NCBI GenBank assembly: GCA_035765045.1
Contig: DASTYI010000127.1
Coordinates: 1-32,837 of the forward strand
Direction: 5' to 3'
Source of the DNA: Iamia sp035765045
GTDB taxonomy: Bacteria; Actinomycetota; Acidimicrobiia; Acidimicrobiales; Iamiaceae
DNA: 32,837 nucleotides
Under the pieces are notes generated by a model that worked only from the letters and a program-made list of their open reading frames with translations, was not told the DNA's origin and did no database searches. Below are positions 1 through 8,078 of this stretch, piece after piece. Position numbers and translations under genes: made by a program. Numbering within the stretch: position 1 is the first letter of the stretch; every line of letters starts with the position of its first letter.

Positions 1-1
1 C

Positions 2-1261
2 CCGGGTGGCCCGACGCCGCCGCCCCCCGGGGCCGGGGGCTACCCGCCGGGCCCGGGGGGACCGGGGGGACCGCCGCCGAAGAAGAGCCGCCTGCCGCTG
101 GTCCTCGCCCTCGGCGTGGTGGCCGTGGTCCTGATCGCCGCCGTCGCCGTCATCGGCCTCACCGTGGCCGGCGGCGGCAGCCCCGAGCCCGGCACCCAGG
201 TCGTGGCCGCGGCCCGGGCCGGGTCCGAGCGGGCCGAGGCCCGCACCGCCCTCATCACCGCCGTGACCGAGGGCGACGCCGAGGCGGTGTCCACCCTGGC
301 CGTGGAGGCCCCCGCGGTCGTCGCCGATGCCACCCCGGCCGCCCTGGGCGAGGCCGTCACCGCCCCCCTCGGCCCCACCGGCCTGGCCGTCCTCACCTTC
401 GACGCCGTCGCCGGCGAGTCCTACACCGTCGTCGTCGAGGGCGACGCCGAGGTGGCCACCGCCGCCCTCGCCCCCGAGGGCGGCGCGCCGATCGCCCCGG
501 CGACCACCATCGCCGCCGACGCCGACGGCGCCTACCGGCTCCTGCTCGTGGCCGAGGACGGCGGCGATGAGGTCACCGTCACCGTCGACCTCATCGAGGT
601 CACCCCGGTCGACCTCTCGGCCGACGAGCTGCTGGAGGGCGAGATCGCCGAGGAGGGCGACGTCGTCGCCTACGAGGTCGAGGCCACCGCCGGCAGCCAC
701 TACGTCGTCGACATCGACGAGCCCGACCTGGCTGTCACCGTGGTCGGCCCCGACGGCGCCACCGTGCCGACGGAGCCCGACGTCGACCTGGGCACGCCCC
801 GCTTCGTCGCCGAGGCCGACGGCCCGCACCGGGTGCTGATCGGCAGCGGCGAGGACGGCACCACCGGCGCCTTCTCGATCGAGCTGTTCGAGGTGGCCGA
901 GTTCTTCTTCTACTACGACGAGGAATCGGTCCCGGGGCTGACCCTGGAGCGCACCACCGAGGAGTTCCAGGCCCCGATCGACCAGGAGGCGCAGCGGGCC
1001 CACTTCTGCCTGTTCCTCCGGGAGGGGGTCCGGATCATCCTGACCATCCGGGTCACCAGCGCCACCCTCGACATGGGCATCGACGTCTACGACGAGACCG
1101 ACTCCGGCCCGCTCGTCGCCCGGGTCAACAGCAACGGGCCCGGCATCACCGAGCAGTGGTCGGGCACCGCCTCGGAGGACCTCCGGCGCTGCTTCCAGCT
1201 CTGGGCCGTCGACTTCACCTCGGGCCAGTTCATCGTCGACTTCGAGTCCGAGATCCGGTGA
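2..1261 (+). CDS. Pro/Gly-rich, single-span envelope protein with PPC-like repeats (5' end cut off)
   Basis: The frame is open to the window edge, so the true start lies outside; 419 residues are visible. The visible part starts with a Pro/Gly-rich cytoplasmic stretch, then a Lys-Lys-Ser-Arg stop-transfer signal and one hydrophobic helix (about residues 29-53). The rest is acidic, Val/Thr/Asp-rich and probably extracytoplasmic. Two segments (nucleotides about 390-600 and 600-890) look like the beta-sandwich of bacterial pre-peptidase C-terminal (PPC) domains, with alternating Val/Tyr strands and endings such as 'GAFSIELFEV'. A third segment (about 930-1258) has two cysteines that could pair. 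A GTG at 116 falls inside the hydrophobic helix and is not a credible start. It overlaps the next gene by four bases (GTGA) and shares its layout, so the two are probably paralogues in one operon. The function is unknown; an adhesive or stalk-like surface role is a guess. Confidence 0.72.
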   Translation, partial: PGGPTPPPPGAGGYPPGPGGPGGPPPKKSRLPLVLALGVVAVVLIAAVAVIGLTVAGGGSPEPGTQVVAAARAGSERAEARTALITAVTEGDAEAVSTLAVEAPAVVADATPAALGEAVTAPLGPTGLAVLTFDAVAGESYTVVVEGDAEVATAALAPEGGAPIAPATTIAADADGAYRLLLVAEDGGDEVTVTVDLIEVTPVDLSADELLEGEIAEEGDVVAYEVEATAGSHYVVDIDEPDLAVTVVGPDGATVPTEPDVDLGTPRFVAEADGPHRVLIGSGEDGTTGAFSIELFEVAEFFFYYDEESVPGLTLERTTEEFQAPIDQEAQRAHFCLFLREGVRIILTIRVTSATLDMGIDVYDETDSGPLVARVNSNGPGITEQWSGTASEDLRRCFQLWAVDFTSGQFIVDFESEIR

Positions 1262-3606
1262 GCACGCCCCCGCCGCAGGACCCCTCGCCGACCCCGGCGT
1301 GGCCCACGCCCCGCCGACCGGCGGGGCCGACCCCTCCCCCGCCCAGCGCTCCGGGCCCGGCCGTCCCGCCGCCGCCCGGTCCGACGCCGCCACCGCCCCC
1401 GCCGGGGTACGCCACCCCACCGCCGGGGTACGGGGCGCCGACCGCGCCCCCGCCGCCACCCCCCGGGTGGGGTGGGCCGCCGGGTCCGCCCCCGCCGGGT
1501 GGGCCGGCGCCCCGCCGGTCGCGCCGGGGGCTCGCGGCCGCCCTCGTGGTCGTCGGGGTCCTGGCCGTGGCCGCCGTCGCCGTGTTCGCCGTCCGCGCCG
1601 TCACCGGGGGCAGCGGCGGGGCGTCGAGCCCCGAGGCCGCCGTCGAGGACCTGGCCGCCGCCATCGAGGCCGCCGACCCGATCGCCGTCCTCGACGCCAT
1701 GGAGCCGGGCGAGGTCGAAGCCCTCGGCGAGGTGGTCGAGACCGCCGCCGACCGGGCCGCCGAGCTGGGCTTCTCCCCCGACGACGCCACCCTCGGCGGC
1801 GTCGACATCGGCCTCACCGGCACCCGCTACGAGGTCGACGAGCTGGGCGACGGGATCGCCCGGGTCACCGTCACCGCCGGCTCGGCCCGCGTCGACGTCA
1901 CCCGTGACGCCCTGGGCGAGCTGACCGCGGCCGTGGTCGACGCGGCCAGCGACGACGACGAGGACGCCCGGGCCACCGTCGACGCCGCCGACCTGGTGAC
2001 CGAGGGCGAGGACGGCGAGATCGAGCCCTTCGTCGTGACCGTGAAGCGGGGCGGCGGCTGGTACGTCAGCCCCCTCCACACCGCGGCGCAGTACCTGGTC
2101 GACGGGCTGGGCCTGGCCGACCCCGACCTCCCCGCCCCCGACCCCGGCGACGGCGCCGAGGACCCCGAGGCCGCCGTGCGCGACCTGCTGCTGGCCGCCG
2201 GCGAGCTCGACGGCGACGCCACCGCGGACCTGGTCGGCGGGCCGGCCGGCGATGCCGTCCGGGCCTACCGGGGCCCGCTGGAGGAGTGGGTCGGCGCCGC
2301 CGCCGAGGACGCCACGGTCGAGATCGACACGCTGGAGACCGAGGTGGCCGAGCGGGCCGCCGGCGGCCGGCGGGTGGTCGTCACCGAGCTGGAGGGCACG
2401 GTCACCTGGACCGACCCCGACAGCGGCGACGAGCGGTCGTCGCAGGTGTCGTGGGACGGCACCTGCCTCGACGTCCGCGACAGCGAGGAGGCCGAGGAGG
2501 AGGACGAGGCCAGCGTCGGGTCGTCGGACTTCTGCCTGACCGATGGCTGGGCCCGGGTCGGCATCGAGGAGCTGGCCGTGGTCGTCGTCGAGGAGGGCGG
2601 GACCTGGCGGGTCGACCCGCTGGCCACCGTGGGCGACGTCGCCGCCGCCATCGTCCCCGAGCTGACCGAGGGCATGGTCCTGCGGGTGCTCGGGTTCCCC
2701 GAGGCGGCCGAGCCGTCGGCCGAGATCAGCGCCGGCGAGCCCACCACCGTCACCCTGGACGAGGCCGGCACCGCCGTCGTCTCGGTCGCCATCGGCCCCG
2801 ACGAGCGCTTCACGGTCACCGCCGGCTCCGACGACGAGGACCGCGAGGTCGACGCCTACCTGATCGACGCCGACGGCCAGTACACGTCGGCGTACTCGAT
2901 CGTCGAGCCCACCGGTGGGGGCGAGTACACCCTCGTCGTCTACACCGACGACTGGGCCCCGGGCGAGGTCATGGTCGCCGTCAGCCCGGTGGCCGAGGAG
3001 GCGATCGGCGTCGGCGACACCGTCGACGGCGAGCTGGAGACCGGCGCCGAGGTGGTCGAGTACACCGTCGACCTCGACGCCGACGTGACCTACCTCGTCA
3101 CCCTCGACAACGACGACCTCGGGCTGGAGGTCGTCGACCCCGACGACTTCACCCTCGACCTGCTCGACGGCGACGAGGCGGGCACCTCGACCTTCACCAC
3201 CGAGACCTCGGGCACCCACCAGATCCGGGTCGACGGCGGCTTCGACAGCACCGCCGGCGCCTACGAGCTCACCCTCGACGAGTCCGACCCCTTCGTCCTC
3301 GGCGACGGCTCCACCCCGAGCGCGCAGGGCGAGATCGCCGGTCCCGACGACGAGCAGTTCATCGACCTCGAGGTGCGGGGCGGGGCCGAGGTCACCGTCG
3401 ACGTGACGACGACCGATCCCGCCTTCGACATCGTCGTGATCCTCCGCGACCCGGAGGACGACACCGAGCTCGACCGCTTCGACAGCGCCGGCCCGGGCGA
3501 GGGCGAGTCGATCGACTTCACCCCCTCGGTGGACCGGACCTGGCGCATCGCCGTCCAGGGCAAGGACGGCTCGACCGGCACCTTCCAGGTCGACGCCTAC
3601 GAGTAG
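1258..3606 (+). CDS. Pro-rich, single-span envelope protein with three PPC-like domains
   Basis: It encodes 782 residues. The GTG start at 1258 overlaps the previous stop (GTGA), a common coupled arrangement; an upstream in-frame start at 1156 would lie inside the previous gene. Residues 1-90 are mostly proline, glycine and alanine with PPPPPPGYATPPPGYG-like repeats, then RRSRR and a transmembrane helix at about 91-114. Outside the membrane there are two related alpha/beta segments starting near residues 122 and 302, each opening with (D/S)PEAAV-DL. Three PPC-like beta domains follow, starting near 494, 583 and 682. Two cysteines in the second segment flank an acidic stretch. The combination of Pro-rich tail, one helix and PPC-type domains is common in high-G+C actinobacteria. 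I do not recognise a catalytic motif. It may bind glycan or protein at the surface, but that is inference. Confidence 0.75.
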   Translation: MSTPPPQDPSPTPAWPTPRRPAGPTPPPPSAPGPAVPPPPGPTPPPPPPGYATPPPGYGAPTAPPPPPPGWGGPPGPPPPGGPAPRRSRRGLAAALVVVGVLAVAAVAVFAVRAVTGGSGGASSPEAAVEDLAAAIEAADPIAVLDAMEPGEVEALGEVVETAADRAAELGFSPDDATLGGVDIGLTGTRYEVDELGDGIARVTVTAGSARVDVTRDALGELTAAVVDAASDDDEDARATVDAADLVTEGEDGEIEPFVVTVKRGGGWYVSPLHTAAQYLVDGLGLADPDLPAPDPGDGAEDPEAAVRDLLLAAGELDGDATADLVGGPAGDAVRAYRGPLEEWVGAAAEDATVEIDTLETEVAERAAGGRRVVVTELEGTVTWTDPDSGDERSSQVSWDGTCLDVRDSEEAEEEDEASVGSSDFCLTDGWARVGIEELAVVVVEEGGTWRVDPLATVGDVAAAIVPELTEGMVLRVLGFPEAAEPSAEISAGEPTTVTLDEAGTAVVSVAIGPDERFTVTAGSDDEDREVDAYLIDADGQYTSAYSIVEPTGGGEYTLVVYTDDWAPGEVMVAVSPVAEEAIGVGDTVDGELETGAEVVEYTVDLDADVTYLVTLDNDDLGLEVVDPDDFTLDLLDGDEAGTSTFTTETSGTHQIRVDGGFDSTAGAYELTLDESDPFVLGDGSTPSAQGEIAGPDDEQFIDLEVRGGAEVTVDVTTTDPAFDIVVILRDPEDDTELDRFDSAGPGEGESIDFTPSVDRTWRIAVQGKDGSTGTFQVDAYE

Positions 3607-3630
3607 GCGGGCGGCTCGGGCCGGTCCGGT

Positions 3631-4038
3631 TCAGCGCACCTCGGCGGCGACGGCGGCGAGGACGCCGTTGACGAACCGGCCGGAGTCGTCGGTCGAGTAG
3701 CGCTTGGCCAGCTCGACCGCCTCGTTGATCACGACGTTGGGGGGCACGTCGGGGCGGTGGGCCAGCTCGTAGCAGGCCATCCGCAGCAGCGTCCGGTCGA
3801 TCGCCGGCATCCGCTCGATGACCCACCCCTTGGCGAACCGGCCGATCAGCCCGTCGAGCTCGCCCTGGTGGTCGGTCACCCCGTTGACGAGGTCGGCGGC
3901 GTACTCCTCGACGGCGATGGGCTGGGCGTCGAGGACGTCGTTCCCGCTGGCGCCCTTGACCTCCGCCTCGTAGAGCAGGGCGAGGGCCCGCTCGCGGGCC
4001 TCGCGCCGGGAGCCGACCCCGCCGGGGCGGTCAGGCAC
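3631..4038 (-). CDS. nusB: Transcription antitermination factor NusB
   Basis: The 135-residue all-helical protein has the family's usual size and hallmarks: an early 'SRREARERALALLYEAE' helix, a 'MPAIDRTLLRMACYEL' core, and the closing 'VVINEAVELAKRYS' and 'GRFVNGVLAAV' segments. NusB binds boxA RNA with NusE (ribosomal protein S10) to form the antitermination complex on rRNA operons. The start is a GTG at 4038 that lies inside the last codons of efp (8-base overlap), so translation is probably coupled to it. The efp-nusB order is a classic bacterial arrangement. The gene converges with the envelope-protein operon; only 24 bases separate the two stops. Confidence 0.95.
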   Translation of the reverse strand: MPDRPGGVGSRREARERALALLYEAEVKGASGNDVLDAQPIAVEEYAADLVNGVTDHQGELDGLIGRFAKGWVIERMPAIDRTLLRMACYELAHRPDVPPNVVINEAVELAKRYSTDDSGRFVNGVLAAVAAEVR

Positions 4039-4591
4039 GGGTGATGTACTCGCCGGAGCGGGTGTCGACCTTGAGCTTGTCGCCGATGTTGACGAACAGC
4101 GGCACCTGGAGGACGTGGCCGGTCTCGAGGGTGGCCGGCTTGGTGGCGCCCGAGACCCGATCGCCCTGGATGCCGGGCTCGGTCTGGGTCACGGTCAGCT
4201 CGACCGAGGCGGGCAGCTCGCTGCCGACGATCTCGTCGCCGTGGAGGCGGAGCTGGACGGCCATCCCGTCGACCAGGAAGCTGGCCGTGTCGCCCAGGGC
4301 GGCGCTGGCCACGTGGCGCTGCTCGTAGGTCTCGTTGTCCATGAAGACGTAGTCGTCGCCGTCGCGGTACAGGTACTGCATCTCGCGGTTGTCGATGTTC
4401 ACCCGCTCGACCTTCTCGCCGGCGCGGAAGGTCTTCTCGACCACGGCGCCGGTGCGCACGTTGCGGATCTTGGTGCGGACGAAGGCGGGCCCCTTGCCCG
4501 GCTTGACGTGCTGGAACTCGACGACCTGGACGAGCTTGCCGTCCAGGTCGAGGACCATGCCGTTCTTGAGGTCGTTGGTGGTGGTGGCCAT
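4031..4591 (-). CDS. efp: Translation elongation factor P
   Basis: EF-P binds ribosomes stalled at consecutive prolines and promotes peptide-bond formation. The 186 residues cover the three beta-barrel domains of normal length. The conserved loop that reaches the peptidyl-transferase centre reads PGKGP with Lys33 at its tip, the actinobacterial form, which is thought to work without lysine modification. I chose ATG 4591 because the protein then begins MATTTNDLKNGM like other EF-Ps and is preceded by a purine-rich GGAAGAG; a longer frame to 4687 would overlap pepP. The stop lies inside nusB. The window's first two proteins carry long proline runs, so they are natural EF-P clients. Confidence 0.96.
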   Translation of the reverse strand: MATTTNDLKNGMVLDLDGKLVQVVEFQHVKPGKGPAFVRTKIRNVRTGAVVEKTFRAGEKVERVNIDNREMQYLYRDGDDYVFMDNETYEQRHVASAALGDTASFLVDGMAVQLRLHGDEIVGSELPASVELTVTQTEPGIQGDRVSGATKPATLETGHVLQVPLFVNIGDKLKVDTRSGEYITRA

Positions 4592-4635
4592 CGGTCGCTC
4601 TTCCTTGCTCGCTGCGCTTCTCGTGGGCGGCGCGC

Positions 4636-5760
4636 TCAGGCGGGCGCCGGGGTGGGGTCCTTGGGGGCGAGGGTGAGGGTCGAGCACCCCTCGTCGGTGA
4701 CGACCACCGTGTCCTCGATGCGCACGCCGCCGTGGTCGGGGAGGTAGACCCCGGGCTCGACGGTGACGACGTGGCCCGGCGCGAGCATAGCGGTGGAGGC
4801 CTTCGAGACCCGAGGGTCCTCGTGGATCACCAGCCCCACGCCGTGCCCGGTGCCGTGGCCGAAGGCGTCACCCCAGCCCGCCTCCTCGATCAGGTCACGG
4901 CAGGTCCGGTCGACCTCCTTGGCCTCGACCCCGGCCCGCACGGCGGCCACGCCGGCGGCCTGGGCGGCGAGCACGACGTCGTACATCCGCCGCTGGGTGG
5001 CGGTCGGCTCGCCAACCATGAAGGTGCGGGTCATGTCGGAGTGGTAGCCGTCGACCAGGGCGCCGAAGTCGATGACGACCAGGTCGCCCTCGGCGATCGT
5101 GCGGTCGCCGGGCCGGTGGTGGGGGCGGGCGCCGTTGGGGCCCGAGGCGACGATCGTCTCGAAGCTGGGGGCCGACGCGCCCAGCCGCCGCATCTCGGTG
5201 TCGAGGGCGAGGCCCACCTCGGCCTCGGTCAGCCGGTCGAGCAACCGGGGGGCGACGGTGGCGAGGGCGGCGTCGGCGATGGCCGAGGCCCGGGCCAGCC
5301 GGGCGATCTCCCCGGCGTCCTTCACCTGCCGGGGCCCCTCGACCAGGCCCTCGGTCGCCACCAGCTCGGCGGTCCACGGGGGCCGGGTGGCGCGGCGCTG
5401 GTCGGCCCAGCTGATCGACGCCGCCTCCAGCCCGAGCCGGACGCTCCCGGCCGCCGCGGCCAGGACCTCGTCCTGGGCCCGGAGGGTGGCGGCCACCACG
5501 ACCTCGGCCTCGACGCCGTGGGCGGCGATCTGGTCGGGCGCCTGGACGGCGTAGCGGCTGTCGGTGACGAGCAGCATCCGGTCGGGGGTGACCAGCAGCC
5601 GGGCGGCCGACCCGGTGAACCCGGTCAGGTAGCGCACGTTGCTGAGATCGGTGACCAGCAGGGCGTCGATGCCCGGCTCGGCGAAGCCGGCCCGCACCCG
5701 GTCCGCCCGCCCCGCCACATCCATCCCCGGCAACGGCGTCACGGTCTTCGTCTGCTCCAT
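4636..5760 (-). CDS. pepP: Xaa-Pro aminopeptidase / M24 family metallopeptidase
   Basis: It encodes 374 residues. An N-terminal creatinase-like domain (about 15-145, with 'LLVTDLSNVRYLTGFTGS') is followed by a pita-bread M24 catalytic domain. All five metal ligands are visible: Asp231 (VIDFG), Asp242 (HSDMTRT), His306 (HGTGHGVG), Glu335 (VEPGVY) and Glu349 (RIEDTV). It should be a cytoplasmic, two-metal peptidase removing N-terminal residues before proline. The gene upstream of efp is of this type in many bacteria, so pepQ/pepP-type naming is by family rather than proven specificity. ATG 5760 is used: it overlaps the stop of the HEPN gene by one base (TGATG). Longer in-frame starts reach into that gene and add only low-complexity sequence. 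It is separated from efp by 44 bases. Confidence 0.92.
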   Translation of the reverse strand: MEQTKTVTPLPGMDVAGRADRVRAGFAEPGIDALLVTDLSNVRYLTGFTGSAARLLVTPDRMLLVTDSRYAVQAPDQIAAHGVEAEVVVAATLRAQDEVLAAAAGSVRLGLEAASISWADQRRATRPPWTAELVATEGLVEGPRQVKDAGEIARLARASAIADAALATVAPRLLDRLTEAEVGLALDTEMRRLGASAPSFETIVASGPNGARPHHRPGDRTIAEGDLVVIDFGALVDGYHSDMTRTFMVGEPTATQRRMYDVVLAAQAAGVAAVRAGVEAKEVDRTCRDLIEEAGWGDAFGHGTGHGVGLVIHEDPRVSKASTAMLAPGHVVTVEPGVYLPDHGGVRIEDTVVVTDEGCSTLTLAPKDPTPAPA

Positions 5761-6275
5761 CAGCTGCCTCCGTAGGCGAGGATCAGGACCGCGAGCGCGT
5801 GTCGGGCCGGGTCGGGCAACCCGTCGATGACGTCGATCGCCAGGTCGGCGCGATCGATGTCGTCGGCGACATCGATCGGCTCGAAGTCCGTGAGATGGTC
5901 GTAGTCGGCGGCGTGGCGCCGCTCTTGGAGCTCCTTGAAGGACGTCCCCAGCGCCACCGCGTCGGGGGCCCCGGCACGGATCTCGGCGACGAGCAGCGAT
6001 GCCGCGTGCTTCGCCCTCGGCGCAGTGCCACGCTCGATCCACTCGAGGACGCTCCTCATCGCCCCGTGCTGGGGCACCCTCCGCAACCCCTCACGAGCGG
6101 CCGTCTCAAGATCCGCACCGACGCCCGTGGCCATGAGGTGGGTCAGTCGGTGGAACACTGCGTAGTACGCGGCCGAGGCCGCCCTCCGCAGATCCGCCTC
6201 CGAGGGGGCGACGCCCTCCGGGTCCGCGAGGCGATCGGCTTGATCGAGGAGCTGGACCCACAGCGGGTCGGACAC
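5760..6275 (-). CDS. HEPN-domain protein, candidate RNase or toxin
   Basis: It encodes about 171 residues from GTG 6275. The start is uncertain: no ribosome site is clear, and coupling to the gene ending 8 bases upstream is likely. 'DLRRAASAAYYAVFHRL' (residues about 29-44) is the typical second-helix signature of small HEPN proteins. 'ERRHAADYDHL' near 118-128 supplies an Arg120-x6-His127 pair that fits the Rx4-6H motif of HEPN ribonucleases. HEPN proteins often act as toxins or as the RNA-cutting half of defence modules, usually with a small partner gene, and one precedes this gene. The pair interrupts the aroQ-pepP junction, and its base composition is lower in G+C than its neighbours (65-68% in three 60-base lines counted from 6301-6480). 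Both points suggest acquisition. Activity is not shown, and a non-toxic HEPN role is possible. Confidence 0.72.
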   Translation of the reverse strand: MSDPLWVQLLDQADRLADPEGVAPSEADLRRAASAAYYAVFHRLTHLMATGVGADLETAAREGLRRVPQHGAMRSVLEWIERGTAPRAKHAASLLVAEIRAGAPDAVALGTSFKELQERRHAADYDHLTDFEPIDVADDIDRADLAIDVIDGLPDPARHALAVLILAYGGS

Positions 6276-6283
6276 GGCCGTGA

Positions 6284-6622
6284 TCAGGACGCCGGGGCGA
6301 CGACGCTGCTGTCGTCCGGGAGGAGCCTGAAGTACACGTTGACGTGGGAGGACGCCTCTGACAGAGCATCGGCGAACGCGGTCGAGACGGCGAGGCGGTC
6401 TTGCTTCGCCCACTGGGGACGCACGGCACCTCGTCGCGTCTGACGCATCTTCCGTGGCGAGGACGACCATGCGACCACGAAGACCGCTGGCTCCCCGAAC
6501 GAGTCCGGCCTCACATCGACGTCCACTCGATCGAGCGTGATCGAACCGAAGGTCTTGCCGCGAAGGGCCGACGCGATGGCTTCGCCTGCCTCTTGCAGCT
6601 CCATCTCCTCGGCGGTGCGCAT
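6284..6622 (-). CDS. Small unknown protein paired with the HEPN gene
   Basis: It encodes 112 residues from ATG 6622. I do not recognise a named family. The protein has an acidic N-terminal helix, then a likely beta hairpin ('GSITLDRVDVDVRPDSFGEPAVFVVAWSS'-type alternation, about 25-55), a basic Arg/Lys stretch and a C-terminal helix-strand segment. Small proteins with a '-VRPD--GEP-' strand next to a HEPN gene are something I recall from other genomes, so a cognate antitoxin or partner role is a reasonable inference. A TAGGCT box six bases before the ATG suggests its own leaderless transcript, separate from the aro genes upstream. The gene ends 8 bases before the HEPN start, so the two should be co-transcribed and present together. 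Confidence 0.68.
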   Translation of the reverse strand: MRTAEEMELQEAGEAIASALRGKTFGSITLDRVDVDVRPDSFGEPAVFVVAWSSSPRKMRQTRRGAVRPQWAKQDRLAVSTAFADALSEASSHVNVYFRLLPDDSSVVAPAS

Positions 6623-6628
6623 CGCTTC

Positions 6629-6634
6629 AGCCTA
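6629..6634 (-). promoter_or_regulatory. Candidate -10 box TAGGCT for the HEPN pair
   Basis: TAGGCT lies six bases before ATG 6622, the spacing expected for a transcript that begins at or next to the start codon. Its first three bases are also the TAG stop of aroQ, so the promoter overlaps the end of the upstream gene. No clear -35 hexamer is visible. Confidence 0.5.
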
Positions 6635-7081
6635 CGCGCCTCGGCCGAGGAGGCGGGCGGTGGCGTCGAGGGCGAGGCGGTAGCCGTCACCGCCGAAGCC
6701 GGCGACGGTGCCGGAGGCCACGGGGGCGATCACGCTGGTGTGGCGCCAGGGCTCGCGGCCCCCCGGGTTCGACAGGTGGAGCTCGACCACCGGGCCCTCG
6801 AAGGCGGCCAGGGCGTCGTGGAGCGACCAGCCGTAGTGGGTGAGCGCCCCGGCGTTGATCACGATGGCGGCGACCCGGCCCCGGGCCCCGTGGATGGCCT
6901 CGACCAGCTCGCCCTCGTGGTTGGACTGGAGGTGCTCGACCGTCAGCCCGTGGCGCTCGGCCTCGGCGGTGGCGGTGGCGACGTGGTCGGCGAGGGTGGC
7001 CGTGCCGTAGATCTCGGGCTGCCGCTCCCCCAGCAGGTTGAGGTTGGGGCCGCTCAGGAGGAGGACGATCTCAGTGCTCAC
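6632..7081 (-). CDS. aroQ: 3-dehydroquinate dehydratase, type II
   Basis: It catalyses the third shikimate step, 3-dehydroquinate to 3-dehydroshikimate, as a cytoplasmic dodecamer in this family. The 149 residues match type II enzymes: 'PNLNLLGERQPEIYG' carries the catalytic Arg and Tyr of the flexible lid, followed by 'SNHEGELVEAIH', 'INAGALTHYGWSLHDAL' and 'VELHLSNP' with the active-site Asn, His and Ser residues. The GTG start at 7081 lies within the last codons of aroB (11-base overlap), so the pair is translationally coupled. Its stop is TAG at 6634-6632, which also forms part of a promoter box for the following gene. Confidence 0.96.
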   Translation of the reverse strand: MSTEIVLLLSGPNLNLLGERQPEIYGTATLADHVATATAEAERHGLTVEHLQSNHEGELVEAIHGARGRVAAIVINAGALTHYGWSLHDALAAFEGPVVELHLSNPGGREPWRHTSVIAPVASGTVAGFGGDGYRLALDATARLLGRGA

Positions 7082-8078
7082 GGCAGGCCTCCAGGGCGTC
7101 GAGGAGCAGGGCCCGGTCGTCGACCCGCACCGGCTCGACCCCGTCGGGGCCGTCGAGCACGAAGGTCACGCCCCGGACGGCCTTCTTGTCCCGGCTGAAC
7201 AGGTCGACCAGGTGCCCGGGGTCGAGGTTCCGGGGCACGGCCATCGGGAGGTCGTAGCCGGCGACGACCCGGCGGTGCTCGGCCACCCGGTCGTCGTCGA
7301 TGCGGCGCAGCCGGCGGGCCACCTCGGCGGCGTAGATCAGCCCGACGGCGACGGCCTCGCCGTGGCGCAGGTCGTAGGCGCCTTCGGTCTCGATGGCGTG
7401 GGCCAGCGTGTGGCCGTAGTTGAGGATCGCCCGGCGCCCGCCCTCGCGCTCGTCGCTGGCCACCACGTCGGCCTTGCAGCGGACACAGGCGGCGACGGCC
7501 TCGTCGAGCGGCAGGTCGGGCAGCCGGTCGACGCCGAGGAAGGCGTACTTGGCCATCTCCCCCAGCCCGCTGCGGTACTCGCGGGGCGGCAGCGTGCCGA
7601 GGGTCTCGGTGTCGCACAGCACCGCGCTCGGCTGCCAGTAGGCGCCGACGAGGTTCTTCCCCTCGGGGAGGTTGACCCCGGTCTTGCCCCCGATGGCGGC
7701 GTCGACCTGGCCGAGCAGCGACGTCGGGACGTGCACGACGGGGACCCCCCGGTGGTAGACGGCGGCGGCGAAGCCGGCCACGTCGGTGACCATCCCGCCC
7801 CCGACGGCGACCACCACGTCACCCCGGGTCAGCCCCCAGTGGGCGAAGTCGCGGCACAGGTCCTCGATCGTGCCGAGGTGCTTGGTGTCCTCGCCGTCAC
7901 CGATCGTGAAGGTCCGGCTCTCGACCCCGGGGTCGACGTCCCAGCCGATGTTCGCCTGGGTGACGACGGCGGCCCGCCGGACCCCGACGGGCAGCAGCTC
8001 GAGCAGCCGGTGCCGGGCCCCCGACCCCACCAGCACCGGGTACGACCGGTCCCCCAGCGGCACCTCCAGCTCGATCAC
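7071..8078 (-). CDS. aroB: 3-dehydroquinate synthase
   Basis: It converts DAHP to 3-dehydroquinate using NAD and a divalent metal. The 335-residue protein has the NAD-binding 'AVGGGMVTDVAGFAA' (about 91-105), 'PTSLLGQVDAAIGGKTGVNLPEGKN' and the three metal ligands Glu174 (GLGEMAKY), His223 (NYGHTLAH) and His239 (LRHGEAVAVG). Start and stop are both overlapped by neighbours: GTG 8078 shares GTGA with the aroK stop, and the 3' end covers the aroQ start. With aroC, aroK and aroQ it gives four of the seven shikimate steps in one operon; DAHP synthase, AroE and AroA are not in the window. Confidence 0.96.
   Translation of the reverse strand: MIELEVPLGDRSYPVLVGSGARHRLLELLPVGVRRAAVVTQANIGWDVDPGVESRTFTIGDGEDTKHLGTIEDLCRDFAHWGLTRGDVVVAVGGGMVTDVAGFAAAVYHRGVPVVHVPTSLLGQVDAAIGGKTGVNLPEGKNLVGAYWQPSAVLCDTETLGTLPPREYRSGLGEMAKYAFLGVDRLPDLPLDEAVAACVRCKADVVASDEREGGRRAILNYGHTLAHAIETEGAYDLRHGEAVAVGLIYAAEVARRLRRIDDDRVAEHRRVVAGYDLPMAVPRNLDPGHLVDLFSRDKKAVRGVTFVLDGPDGVEPVRVDDRALLLDALEACREH

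Noticed and set aside
1087..3219. Long open frame antisense to the second envelope-protein gene
   Set aside because: Composition is Gly/Val/Asp shadow typical of the reverse strand of a high-G+C gene; no start signal or motif, while the plus-strand protein has a membrane helix and domains.
4592..4687. N-terminal extension of EF-P to 4687
   Set aside because: It would overlap pepP, is low complexity, and EF-P proteins begin at the ATG 4591 equivalent, which has a ribosome site.
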